This document shows, in pieces, positions 24,991 to 32,997 of a stretch of 64,000 nt of DNA (positions are counted from its first letter, which is position 1; every line of letters begins with the position of its first letter). The stretch lies in NCBI RefSeq assembly GCF_014642405.1, contig NZ_BMIN01000010.1, forward strand, positions 1 through 64,000, given 5' to 3'. Below the pieces are notes generated by a model, which saw only the letters and a program-made list of their open reading frames with translations, had not been told where the DNA came from and made no database searches. Made by a program: the position numbers and the translations under genes. The stretch is from Pontibacillus salipaludis. GTDB taxonomy: Bacteria; Bacillota; Bacilli; Bacillales; BH030062.

Positions 24991-25009
24991 AAGAAAAGGA
25001 GGGCAAAAC

Positions 25010-25357
25010 ATGGACGATACTCTCTTAACAGATGAACACGGAAAATTAAAATGTTCGATTCAATATACACTAAAGAAAATGGGCGGGAAATGGAAGCCGG
25101 TTATCCTTTGGCACCTTGGAACTGAAGGTGCTTACCGATATAATGCACTCAGACGTTTGTTACCAGGGGTGTCACATAAGGTGTTAACGCAGCAGCTGAA
25201 AGAACTAGAAACTGACGGATTTATTCACCGTAAACAATACGATGAAATGCCTCCAAAAGTTGAATATACATTAACACATAAAGGGACAACGCTAATGCCG
25301 ATTCTTCATGCGATGCATGATTGGGGAACGGCGAATGGCGAGGATTTTTGCGAGTAA
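25010..25357 (+). CDS. HxlR-family transcriptional regulator
   Basis: A winged-helix regulator of 115 residues: MGGKWKPVILWHLG and the recognition helix region PGVSHKVLTQQLKELETDGFIHR, then the wing and EYTLTHKGTTLMPIL. A cysteine at residue 16 is in the position (LKCSIQYTL) where redox/quinone-sensing members carry their reactive Cys. AAAAGGAGG precedes the start. It likely controls the divergent VOC gene in response to aldehydes, quinones or oxidants (inferred). Confidence 0.9.
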   Translation: MDDTLLTDEHGKLKCSIQYTLKKMGGKWKPVILWHLGTEGAYRYNALRRLLPGVSHKVLTQQLKELETDGFIHRKQYDEMPPKVEYTLTHKGTTLMPILHAMHDWGTANGEDFCE

Positions 25358-25375
25358 TGTCTCGGCAAAGTCACG

Positions 25376-25411
25376 AAAACACTCAGATGTTAAGGTCTGA
25401 GTGTTTTTTAG
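25376..25411. terminator. Shared terminator of convergent HxlR and MerR-methyltransferase genes
   Basis: AAAACACTCAGA pairs with TCTGAGTGTTTT; T-runs flank it in both directions. Confidence 0.85.
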
Positions 25412-25416
25412 TAAGT

Positions 25417-26448
25417 CTACTGTTTTTCTGCGTACACCATATGCAAAATATTGTTAAACGAATGGGTGTGTACCTTGTACCCAAGCTGTTCAAACCAAGC
25501 CACCAAATTCGATCGATTCGCATAGTATTCATCTTCAATAGCAAAAATCGCTTCCTGGTTGCCAGCATCTTTGAAATCACCAACAACACACTCACGATCA
25601 TGTTGATCAGCAAACATAAGATCCACAATTGCAATCCGTCCATTAGGCTTTAAAATACGGTCCATCTCCCTAAGTGCCAGCTCTTTCTCTTCTTCTGTCA
25701 CATGATGAAGAGCATAACTCGTCGTAATGAAATCAACCTCACCGTCCATGACGGGAAGCGCGAGAAAATGTCCATGACGAACGTCGATCTGCGGGTGTTT
25801 TTCTTTGCACACGCTAAGCATTTCATCCGACTGATCCACACCTATGATACAAGCCCCCTTGGGGGTAAACTGTGAACCAAGATTCCCTGTGCCAATGCCA
25901 ATATCAACACCCTTTTCCCCTTCTTTTGGTTGAACAACTTCAACGGCCTTTTCTAGAGCTTCTTCATAATGTTCATGAACATTAAAACGATAGCCATTCA
26001 TCTTCAGACTCTTATCATAGTCACGCGCCTGGCCGTTAAAATCCCACTGATCCTGCCACCCTTTACGCTTCTCCTTCACGTTTTTCAACTGATCAGCTAG
26101 GGCGAAGATATCTTCTTTAACGAACCCTTCATCCGTACTCTTATCTAGCATTTGATCAATTGTTCCAATCATATCTTTGATTTCTAACCATTGTTCATAT
26201 AGAGCCGAGCGTTGCACATTTAAATAACACTCAACCTCTTCTTCATTTTGAAGCGTGTGCTTAATTTGCTGCGTGGACATACCCACTTCCCTTAGCGACA
26301 AGATCGTTTGGAGTTTCCATAGATGATGTTCATTGTAGGAGCGATAATCGTTTTCTCCTTTGTCAGGCTGAATCAATCCCTTTTCCTCATAAAAACGAAT
26401 CGTTCTCGGCGTCGTATTTAAACGATTAGCGGCTTCTTTTATTTTCAA
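25417..26448 (-). CDS. MerR-type regulator fused to a SAM-dependent methyltransferase
   Basis: A protein of 343 residues. Residues 1-70 are a MerR winged helix (MKIKEAANRLNTTPRTIRFYEEKGLI), residues ~75-130 are helical, and from ~165 there is a class I methyltransferase. Its SAM motif I is VDIGIGTGNLGSQF, followed by the acidic post-motif IIGVDQSDEML, TTSYALHHV and ILKPNGRIAIVDLMF. The catalytic domain looks intact. It may sense SAM or a methyl acceptor, or methylate a toxic ligand while controlling its own promoter (inference). The operator at 26480-26510 supports autoregulation. Convergent with HxlR. Confidence 0.85.
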   Translation of the reverse strand: MKIKEAANRLNTTPRTIRFYEEKGLIQPDKGENDYRSYNEHHLWKLQTILSLREVGMSTQQIKHTLQNEEEVECYLNVQRSALYEQWLEIKDMIGTIDQMLDKSTDEGFVKEDIFALADQLKNVKEKRKGWQDQWDFNGQARDYDKSLKMNGYRFNVHEHYEEALEKAVEVVQPKEGEKGVDIGIGTGNLGSQFTPKGACIIGVDQSDEMLSVCKEKHPQIDVRHGHFLALPVMDGEVDFITTSYALHHVTEEEKELALREMDRILKPNGRIAIVDLMFADQHDRECVVGDFKDAGNQEAIFAIEDEYYANRSNLVAWFEQLGYKVHTHSFNNILHMVYAEKQ

Positions 26449-26479
26449 AATATCGTCCCCCCCTTTTGTTTATAAATCT

Positions 26480-26510
26480 ATCGTAAACCTTAACGTCACG
26501 TTAAGGTAAA
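26480..26510 (-). promoter_or_regulatory. MerR-type promoter and perfect palindrome of the fusion gene
   Basis: On the minus strand TTTACC (26505-26510) and TACGAT (26480-26485) are 19 bp apart. A perfect palindrome, ACCTTAACGT and ACGTTAAGGT around a single central base (26487-26507), fills the spacer. Confidence 0.75.
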
Positions 26511-26574
26511 GAGGTTTTTTGGCAATTTTCATTTATGTATAATGAACCTATCTATAAAAGATCGGGGTTATGTT

Positions 26575-26877
26575 ATGAAGAAGTTCTTTTTATTTCAGAT
26601 GTTTATCTTTAGCGTTGGCTTTGTACTAAATGTCCTACTTAACCATTACATTAGCCCACCATTTAATAAGGTGGACGTCATAGCTATAATGGTTGCTTCC
26701 TTAATTTTCTTTCCTTTTATAAATCAAATAGATAGGATATATAACCCCTTTATAAAGATCAATAAACGAAGTAAAATCGTTTTGTCCATATTTGCATTCC
26801 TTGCAGCCGTGATACTGGTTGGATTTGTAGAGAATGTTTGGTTTACAATTACCGGAAAAATGTTATTTGATTTGTGA
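26575..26877 (+). CDS. Small membrane protein, three spans, unknown
   Basis: A protein of 100 residues with hydrophobic segments at ~4-24 (FLFQMFIFSVGFVLNVLL), ~37-55 (VIAIMVASLIFFPFI) and ~75-95 (VLSIFAFLAAVILVGFV). ATG 26575 is preferred to one 33 bp upstream because CGGGG lies before it. Divergent from the MerR-methyltransferase gene, so the palindrome at 26487 could also influence it. I do not recognise the family. Confidence 0.6.
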   Translation: MKKFFLFQMFIFSVGFVLNVLLNHYISPPFNKVDVIAIMVASLIFFPFINQIDRIYNPFIKINKRSKIVLSIFAFLAAVILVGFVENVWFTITGKMLFDL

Positions 26878-26916
26878 TAAGCTTTCTATTCTCTCCTTCA
26901 ATTAGTTCTTTAAATA

Positions 26917-26954
26917 AAAAAGCTTCAGTATTAGTCCATATACTCAAGCTTTTG
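26917..26954. terminator. Terminator between convergent genes
   Basis: AAAAGCTT..AGTAT pairs with ATACT..AAGCTTTT with a single bulge; A- and T-runs flank both sides. Confidence 0.7.
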
Positions 26955-27006
26955 AGGGGTTAAACTTATGTACACACACGCTGGATACACCATTCATTTA
27001 CGCCTT

Positions 27007-27768
27007 TTATTGTCCATACTTTTTAACTGTACTTCTAAAAAGATCATTTAAATCCTTTGTAATATCTACACTTCTTCTTTTGGCATTCTGCAAATAGATT
27101 TCTATTTCTTCCATTTGTTCTTCAATAAAAGCATCTACATGACAAAGTCGATGCAACTTTGTTTGACTCGGATTATGGACCTTAGTTTCTAATAGAGATC
27201 TTAATTCTTCGTTTAGACGTTTATTGTGAGCCAGCGCATCCACAGCGTACCAGATATTAATCCCAAATAATTGACCGGATTTCATAATCATGAAACACAT
27301 CAAAACGGGTCGCACTACATTGAGATATTTCTTAACCGCTACCTCCTCCCCCTGCCCCAGTTCTTTCAAATTCCGCTTCGCCATTTTGTGATAATGGTGC
27401 AGTACCGCTATCGGATTAAATGCCTTCTGGGCGAGGTCTCGTACCGTATTCATAAAACCTTCATCCTCATCATACACAATATCAGAATGAAGCCACTCAA
27501 GAATCGATGGATTCGATTTTTTAAGAAGCTGCAGCGCCTTTCGTAGTTCCCAACCGCTCATATCCAATTGATTAGAAATCGGCTTTTCAATGACATCCCG
27601 CTTCTCCTCAACGGATAAATACCAATCAAGAGGGTGGACATAAATAAACCGCACATCATAGTCACTCGTTTCATTCGAGATCCCATACGCACGACTCCCC
27701 GCCTCACACGCGTACAACACCTTCACATCATATTCCCTCTCAAGTTCTCTTACCTTCTCAATCACCAA
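27007..27768 (-). CDS. RlaP/YcgL-type nucleotidyltransferase
   Basis: A cytoplasmic protein of 253 residues of the 'predicted nucleotidyltransferase' group (Bacillus YcgL, COG3541). The signature AGSRAYGISNETSDYDVRFIYVHP holds the GS motif and the DxD-like SDYDVR pair, followed by WELRKALQLLKKSNPSILEWL, which is typical of this family. Members are sometimes linked to RNA ligases, but no ligase is adjacent. The GTG/ATG start is near the usual family N-terminus. The substrate is unknown. Confidence 0.85.
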   Translation of the reverse strand: MVIEKVRELEREYDVKVLYACEAGSRAYGISNETSDYDVRFIYVHPLDWYLSVEEKRDVIEKPISNQLDMSGWELRKALQLLKKSNPSILEWLHSDIVYDEDEGFMNTVRDLAQKAFNPIAVLHHYHKMAKRNLKELGQGEEVAVKKYLNVVRPVLMCFMIMKSGQLFGINIWYAVDALAHNKRLNEELRSLLETKVHNPSQTKLHRLCHVDAFIEEQMEEIEIYLQNAKRRSVDITKDLNDLFRSTVKKYGQ

Positions 27769-27802
27769 ATAAAGCCTCCCTCATCACTGCACAGCACTAA
27801 AG

Positions 27803-27890
27803 CGTGCCAGGCACTCTTCACCACTCTAAAGCAACAGCGCGTGCCAGACACCCTTTATTCTGCTAAAGGGTGTCTGGCACGGTTTTGTTT
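27803..27890 (+). repeat. GTGYCWGGCAC-type dispersed repeats with a terminator-like hairpin
   Basis: GTGCCAGGCACT near 27807 is followed by a perfect hairpin, CGTGCCAGACACCCTTTA (27840-27857) with its complement (27864-27881), ending GGTTTTGTTT. The T-run is on the plus side, yet the flanking genes are all on the minus strand, so this is likely a dispersed repeat and not a simple terminator. Confidence 0.6.
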
Positions 27891-27911
27891 GTTATGGTTT
27901 AGTGTACCACG

Positions 27912-28955
27912 TTAGAGGTCATCGAATCCGTTGTCTTGGTAGTGAACTTTGGTGTACTGGCGTGATTTCTGTTCGAAGAAGTCTGATTTTCCGCTGTTGA
28001 CGTCCTGATAGGCTTTTATCCATTTAAGAGGATTTTTGGCATAGCCTTCAAATGGTTTCTCGGCACCGAGTTCTTTGCACCGTTTATTGGCCATGAATTT
28101 GATATAGTCCTCAACTTCTTGCATCGATAAACCTTCAAAATCATCACCGATAATATAGCGTCCCCATTTAATCTCTAGGTCGGCTGCTTCCTTAAATGTA
28201 TCCGTCACAAACTGCAATAATTCACCGGTATTATAGTCAGGATTTTCAGCGAGCACTTCTTTAAAAATGTGCTGAAATAAATTAACGTGGATCTGTTCAT
28301 CTCGGTTAATATAATTAATCATCGTACTCGTTGAAACCATCTTTTGATTACGAGCTAAATTATAAAAGAAAGCGAACCCTGCATAGAAGAACAGGCCTTC
28401 TAATACAACGTCATACACAATCGACTTTAAGAATGATTCGACCGATTCCTCTTCGACAAAGTCTCTGTAGCCTTCCGCAATGAACGCATTTCGTTCTAGC
28501 AGGACTTCATCATGCTTCCAATATTCAAATATAGCATCTTGTTCTTGCTTATCAACAAGTGAAGATAATACATAGGAATAGGACTGATTATGAACAACTT
28601 CCTGAAAGGACAGCACCTGCATAAGGGCTGTTAAGCTTGAGTCTGTTAAATAGTCAGCTACTTTCCCACTGTAATCGGTCTGAATCGAATCCAAAAAGGC
28701 CAGAAGCCCAATAATCTTCTTGAACGTATCCTGCTCTTTATCGCTCAGTTCGCTCCACTGCCTCAGGTCGTTCGCCATATTGATTTCATTTGGGATCCAG
28801 AAGTTTGCTAGCATATTTTTATACATCGGGTAGGCCCAGCTGAATCGTACATCATCCCAGTTTAATACGTTTGAACTTTTCCCATTTATAATGCCCGTTG
28901 AACGATTTGGAGCATCAATGTCATATAGGTTTCTCTTTTGTAATTGAGTCTTCAC
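27912..28955 (-). CDS. nrdB: Ribonucleotide reductase small (radical) subunit
   Basis: A protein of 347 residues carrying the di-metal/tyrosyl radical site. Ligands are visible in LLAFLDSIQ (Asp), SFQEVVHNQ (Glu and His), VLEGLFF (Glu) and RDEQIHVNLF (Glu and His). The radical tyrosine is the Y of HNQSY, four residues after the His. It works with NrdA to make dNTPs with oxygen and without B12. GTG 28955 follows AAGGAGGGG and lies 13 bp after the nrdA stop. Expression should follow the upstream cobalamin riboswitch. Confidence 0.95.
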   Translation of the reverse strand: MKTQLQKRNLYDIDAPNRSTGIINGKSSNVLNWDDVRFSWAYPMYKNMLANFWIPNEINMANDLRQWSELSDKEQDTFKKIIGLLAFLDSIQTDYSGKVADYLTDSSLTALMQVLSFQEVVHNQSYSYVLSSLVDKQEQDAIFEYWKHDEVLLERNAFIAEGYRDFVEEESVESFLKSIVYDVVLEGLFFYAGFAFFYNLARNQKMVSTSTMINYINRDEQIHVNLFQHIFKEVLAENPDYNTGELLQFVTDTFKEAADLEIKWGRYIIGDDFEGLSMQEVEDYIKFMANKRCKELGAEKPFEGYAKNPLKWIKAYQDVNSGKSDFFEQKSRQYTKVHYQDNGFDDL

Positions 28956-28968
28956 GCTTTTCCCCTCC

Positions 28969-31203
28969 TTAAGATGAACAACTTTCACAGTCTTCAAGAT
29001 CCTCTGTACTTGTTGAACGCATATAATACGTTGTTTTACACTTCTCTCTCCAAGCTGTCAGATGCATGTCTAATAGCTCTTTCGCTTGAACCGTGTTCTT
29101 CACGTACATATTAAACGAAATTGATTGGTCAATATGACGCTGGCGGGCAGCGTTTTGACGAATGCTCCATTTCTGATCGATTTCGTACGCAGATTTATAA
29201 AACCAATAAGTAGTCGGTGTTAAATCAGGTGCCGTAACAGGAATCTTATAATCTTTCTTTTCTTCTGAGTAAAATTTCTGGAAGATTGGGTCAATACTCG
29301 CTGTACTACCAGCGATTAAAGAAGTTGAGGAGTTTGGTGCAACCGCCATCAAATATCCATTTCGTACGCCATTCTGTTGAACCACATCCTTTAATGCCGT
29401 CCATTCTTCATTGTCATACCCTCGATCCGTAAAGTAGTCGCCCGTTTGCCACTTCGACCCTTCAAAGTAAGGGTAAGCACCTTTCTCTCGCGCTAGCTCA
29501 TGACTAGCTTGAATGGTGAGATACGCAATCTTTTCATATAACGAATCGGCGTACTGAACAGCCTCTTCTGACTCCCAGCGAATCCCTTGTACAGCCAGAA
29601 GGTGATGCCATCCGAAGGTTCCAAGTCCAATACCACGGTAGCGCTGATTCGTGAGCTGTGCTTGTAAGACAGGGATGTTGTTCAGCTCTATGACGTTATC
29701 AAGCATACGCACCTGTATCGGAATCAAACGCCGAAGCGCCTCATCCGGGACAGTTTTACCAAGATTAATACTCGATAGATTACAGACAACAAAATCTCCA
29801 GCATCTTTCACAGTGACAATTTGACCATCCTCCGTGTAGTGCTCTTTCACCGTCGTTGCGCTTTGATTTTGCGTAATTTCCGTACATAGATTCGTGCAGT
29901 ACACCATTCCTTTATGGCTATTGGCATTCTTACGGTTCACTTCATCACGGTAAAACATAAACGGCGTACCCGTTTCGAGCTGTGAGACCATAATCCGCTT
30001 CATAATGTCGATTGCCGGAACCTTCTTTTTCTCTAAACGAGGTTCATTCACACAATCCCAATACTTTTCTCGGAAGCTACCAGCACCTTCTTTCTCATCA
30101 TAATAATCTTCTAAGCTATACCCCATTACCGTTCGTACTTCATGAGGATCGAATAAATACCAGTCTTCCCGCTTCTCTACCGCTTCCATAAACAAATCGG
30201 GTAACGTGACGCCTGTAAATAAATCGTGGGTACGCTGACGGTCGTCCCCGTTATTCAACTTGGCATCTAGGAACGAGAAGATATCACGGTGCCAGATATC
30301 CAAATACACGGCAATCGCCCCCTGACGCTGCCCAAGCTGATCGACACTTACGGCGGTATTATTCAGCTGCTTCATCCAAGGGATTACACCCGAACCCACA
30401 CCTTTAAAGCCTTTAATATCACTGCCGCGGGAACGAATTTTCCCAAGGTAAACACCGAGTCCGCCTCCACTTTTCGATAGATTGGCAATGTCTGTATTAC
30501 TGTCAAATATGCCTTGCAAACTATCATCAACCGTATCAATAAAGCAACTCGATAACTGCCCGTAGCTTTTCCCTGCGTTAGCAAGCGTCGGTGTCGCCAC
30601 GGTCATATACAAATGACTGAGCGCCCAATACGCTTCTTTTACAAGATCAAGACGGTGATCCGTATCTTCTTCCGCCATTAGCGTCATCGCAATGATCATA
30701 AATCGTTCCTGAGGGAGCTCGTATAAACATCCATCATGGTCTGTCGCCAAGTACCGGTCAGCCAGTGTTTTCAACCCAATATAGGTGAAGAACGCGTCAC
30801 GCTCTGGAACGATTTCACTTCCTAATTCTTTAACCTCTTCTTTCGTATAACTTGTTAACAGACGTTCGCTGTAAATCCCTTTTGTATGTAGCGATTGAAT
30901 AAGGGAATAAAAGTCTGGATAAGCTTCTTCCTTTGTATGGTGGCGATGAAGGGCTGCTTGTTCATACAAATATTGAGCGTAAATTCGCGCACATAAAAAT
31001 GTCCAATCCGGCTCTTCTTCATCCATTTGATCCAACCCTTTTAAGATCACCTCATTGTAAAGTTGATGATAGGATTCGATCCCTTTTGTTTGAATCAACT
31101 GATCGGCAAGCCTACTTAACCTCTCTACATCAAGATGTGGATACTCTTTATATGCTTCTTCTAAAACAGCGTAAATCCCCGTACTTTTTTGAACGATTGT
31201 CAT
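28969..31203 (-). CDS. nrdA: Ribonucleotide reductase large (catalytic) subunit
   Basis: An enzyme of 744 residues that reduces ribonucleotides to deoxyribonucleotides. Active-site features: SSCFID (first redox Cys), NLCTEI (thiyl Cys with the Glu two residues on), MAVAPNSSTSLIAGST (loop of the phosphate site) and a C-terminal CESC pair for thioredoxin-type re-reduction. No intein interrupts it. ATG 31203 follows AGAGGAGG. It heads the nrdA-nrdB operon and is controlled by a cobalamin riboswitch with a terminator just before the ribosome site, so B12 should switch it off. Confidence 0.95.
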   Translation of the reverse strand: MTIVQKSTGIYAVLEEAYKEYPHLDVERLSRLADQLIQTKGIESYHQLYNEVILKGLDQMDEEEPDWTFLCARIYAQYLYEQAALHRHHTKEEAYPDFYSLIQSLHTKGIYSERLLTSYTKEEVKELGSEIVPERDAFFTYIGLKTLADRYLATDHDGCLYELPQERFMIIAMTLMAEEDTDHRLDLVKEAYWALSHLYMTVATPTLANAGKSYGQLSSCFIDTVDDSLQGIFDSNTDIANLSKSGGGLGVYLGKIRSRGSDIKGFKGVGSGVIPWMKQLNNTAVSVDQLGQRQGAIAVYLDIWHRDIFSFLDAKLNNGDDRQRTHDLFTGVTLPDLFMEAVEKREDWYLFDPHEVRTVMGYSLEDYYDEKEGAGSFREKYWDCVNEPRLEKKKVPAIDIMKRIMVSQLETGTPFMFYRDEVNRKNANSHKGMVYCTNLCTEITQNQSATTVKEHYTEDGQIVTVKDAGDFVVCNLSSINLGKTVPDEALRRLIPIQVRMLDNVIELNNIPVLQAQLTNQRYRGIGLGTFGWHHLLAVQGIRWESEEAVQYADSLYEKIAYLTIQASHELAREKGAYPYFEGSKWQTGDYFTDRGYDNEEWTALKDVVQQNGVRNGYLMAVAPNSSTSLIAGSTASIDPIFQKFYSEEKKDYKIPVTAPDLTPTTYWFYKSAYEIDQKWSIRQNAARQRHIDQSISFNMYVKNTVQAKELLDMHLTAWREKCKTTYYMRSTSTEDLEDCESCSS

Positions 31204-31221
31204 GTGATAACCTCCTCTAAA

Positions 31222-31263
31222 ATAAAAAAACCCGTTCCTCTTCCACTCGGGAAAGAGAAACGG
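31222..31263 (-). terminator. Riboswitch expression-platform terminator before nrdA
   Basis: CCGTTTCTCTT pairs with AAGAGGAACGG, followed on the minus strand by GTTTTTTTATTTT. Lying between the B12 aptamer and the nrdA ribosome site, it implies control by premature termination. Confidence 0.88.
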
Positions 31264-31358
31264 ATCAAACGACAGGACAACAAGACGAACCAACGTTAGG
31301 CTCATCCAGCTGAGGCTATCGTTTCATCTTCTCAATCCCCGAAGAAAAAGAAACTTTT

Positions 31359-31529
31359 AGCGAGGGCAGGCAGGTCTCCTGACTCGTGCATCGTCCTACT
31401 CTGAGACCTTCCCATGCTTTTTTAGCACAGTGGAATCTCTCATTTCGTCCACACTTACAGTTGCGGGGACAGTTCTGGGCTTTCACCAGATTCCCTTTCA
31501 AGCCTTGAATAGGCACCTTGCAACTCGCT
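31359..31529 (-). promoter_or_regulatory. Cobalamin (B12) riboswitch upstream of nrdAB
   Basis: Read on the minus strand, all main conserved blocks of the adenosylcobalamin aptamer occur in order: GGTGCC, AAGGGAATCTGGTGAAAGCC, TGTCCCCGCAACTGTAAG, the B12-box region CCACTGTGC, GCATGGGAAGGTC and AGTCAGGAGACCTGCC. A closing P1 stem pairs AGCGAG with CTCGCT. In other bacteria the same switch represses B12-independent reductases when B12 is present. Confidence 0.95.
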
Positions 31530-31723
31530 TATAAATCAATATGTAGTGTTTCATTTATATACATCCATATATCTTGTGTATATCGTAATAGATTTCATCT
31601 ATGAAATCAAGTCTTGAAGTTTAAAGAGAAGAGTAGTAATGGTTATTTTCGAAATCTTTTACAAATGAACACTCCTTACCATATAATGAGAAAAAGCAAT
31701 TGGATTAAGGGAGGTCGTTACAT

Positions 31724-32029
31724 TTGCTTTACAGACCTAGAAAACCTGTGATTCAGAAAGATCTTTCACCAGAAGAACAAGAGTACTTAGAAAGTCTCCC
31801 ACAACAAAACCACTTAGGTATTCTGGCCATGTTTTTTGGCGGGATTGGCTTTGCATTTGGCTCATTTTACATCTCTATTCCCACTGCCGCGTTAGTATAT
31901 AGCATCATTACAGTCCGCACGTTTGACCGAAAAAAACACGATAACGCATGGCCCTTCTTTATAGGGCTTGCCTTAAGTACGATCGGCATTGTCCTCCATA
32001 TTTTACAGTACTCCCAGCCGTTTATATAG
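31724..32029 (+). CDS. Small two-span membrane protein, unknown
   Basis: A protein of 101 residues. A charged N-terminal ~30 residues (KDLSPEEQEYLESLPQQNH) is followed by two membrane helices (LGILAMFFGGIGFAFGSFYIS and WPFFIGLALSTIGIVLHIL). The TTG start follows GGGAGG 9 nt upstream, with no better alternative. It is divergent from the riboswitch-nrdAB unit and convergent with the TspO-like gene. I do not recognise the family. Confidence 0.6.
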   Translation: MLYRPRKPVIQKDLSPEEQEYLESLPQQNHLGILAMFFGGIGFAFGSFYISIPTAALVYSIITVRTFDRKKHDNAWPFFIGLALSTIGIVLHILQYSQPFI

Positions 32030-32066
32030 ATCCTACACAATAGCAAATTCAGTTATTCTTCGCATC

Positions 32067-32101
32067 AAAAAACCTGCTCTATATATAGGGCAGGTTTTTT
32101 T
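32067..32101. terminator. Bidirectional terminator
   Basis: AAAAAACCTGC pairs with GCAGGTTTTTT between convergent genes. Confidence 0.87.
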
Positions 32102-32105
32102 GGGG

Positions 32106-32807
32106 TTATTTCCCTTTCGTTTTAAACCAGTTCACACAAAGAACAATCAACAACAGAGCCGCAAATCCACCCGTAATAAATTTTATAAGAGCACTGTCTT
32201 GATAGAGATAGATCGCCACGTACCCCCAAACAAAAACGAGAGGAAACAAGTAATCTTTTTGCAGAAAATGAAAAGCCAGTGCAATGAGGCCTCCGGCTGT
32301 GAGCATAATAACTGCCCAACCAAGTTCACCAATGGAAAGAATCTCCTCAATTCCATTCCCTTTTATCGCTACAAAGGCCGCAACAATGGTCGCGATTGAT
32401 GTCCACCCTAAATAGATCGAGAACGGAATGCGATAATTAGTCGATGATAAGCCTAACCCTTGAATAATCGTATACACCACACAAAGCGTAAGTAGTGACA
32501 ACGCGATAAACAGGATCGAAGGGTTCGTACCCACTACGACCGATGTTCCCGATAAGATCATACTAATCGGGAACCAAAGACCAATGCCCTTCACGACTCG
32601 ATCCAATTCTTCGTCTGCAAAAAAAGATTTCACAACGAACCATAGTAGCAACAGGTAAATAAGTCCCCAAATCGAAAAGGCATACGGCGCAGGCATAACA
32701 TAAACTTGTTCCATGGCCCCACCCATAAAGTCCGCAATGAAAACCGAAGTGACAATTAAATAAACAAAACTAGCCAGGTTAAACAATTTAAGTACTAGTG
32801 CATTCAT
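32106..32807 (-). CDS. TspO/MBR-related tryptophan-rich sensory-like membrane protein
   Basis: A protein of 233 residues with about seven membrane spans. The motif MPAPYAFSIWGLIYLLLLWF matches the start region of the long 'tryptophan-rich sensory protein' group related to TspO, whose short members bind porphyrins. WYFVK-like aromatic residues recur but the binding residues cannot be confirmed. ATG 32807 is chosen on the hydrophobic N-terminus; GAGAGGGGAG lies 11-12 nt upstream, a little far. Divergent from the lipoprotein hydrolase. Confidence 0.62.
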   Translation of the reverse strand: MNALVLKLFNLASFVYLIVTSVFIADFMGGAMEQVYVMPAPYAFSIWGLIYLLLLWFVVKSFFADEELDRVVKGIGLWFPISMILSGTSVVVGTNPSILFIALSLLTLCVVYTIIQGLGLSSTNYRIPFSIYLGWTSIATIVAAFVAIKGNGIEEILSIGELGWAVIMLTAGGLIALAFHFLQKDYLFPLVFVWGYVAIYLYQDSALIKFITGGFAALLLIVLCVNWFKTKGK

Positions 32808-32997
32808 GATGCATGTTCTCCCCTCTCGTATGTGTATATGTACTTCCACTCAAGAAGTACAAAATGGACAACTAGTACAGTGTATGTATGAAACATACAG
32901 GAAATCCATCATTTCCACCATATTTCCTACCCCATGCCACATTTGTGCCACAAATGACCCTTACACTGAACAAGTACTTTTAGAAGGAGGCATACAT

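Noticed and set aside
27803-27890. Plain terminator for nrdB
   Set aside because: The T-run lies on the plus side, opposite to nrdB transcription, and the same GTGYCWGGCAC words recur nearby, so it is called a repeat.
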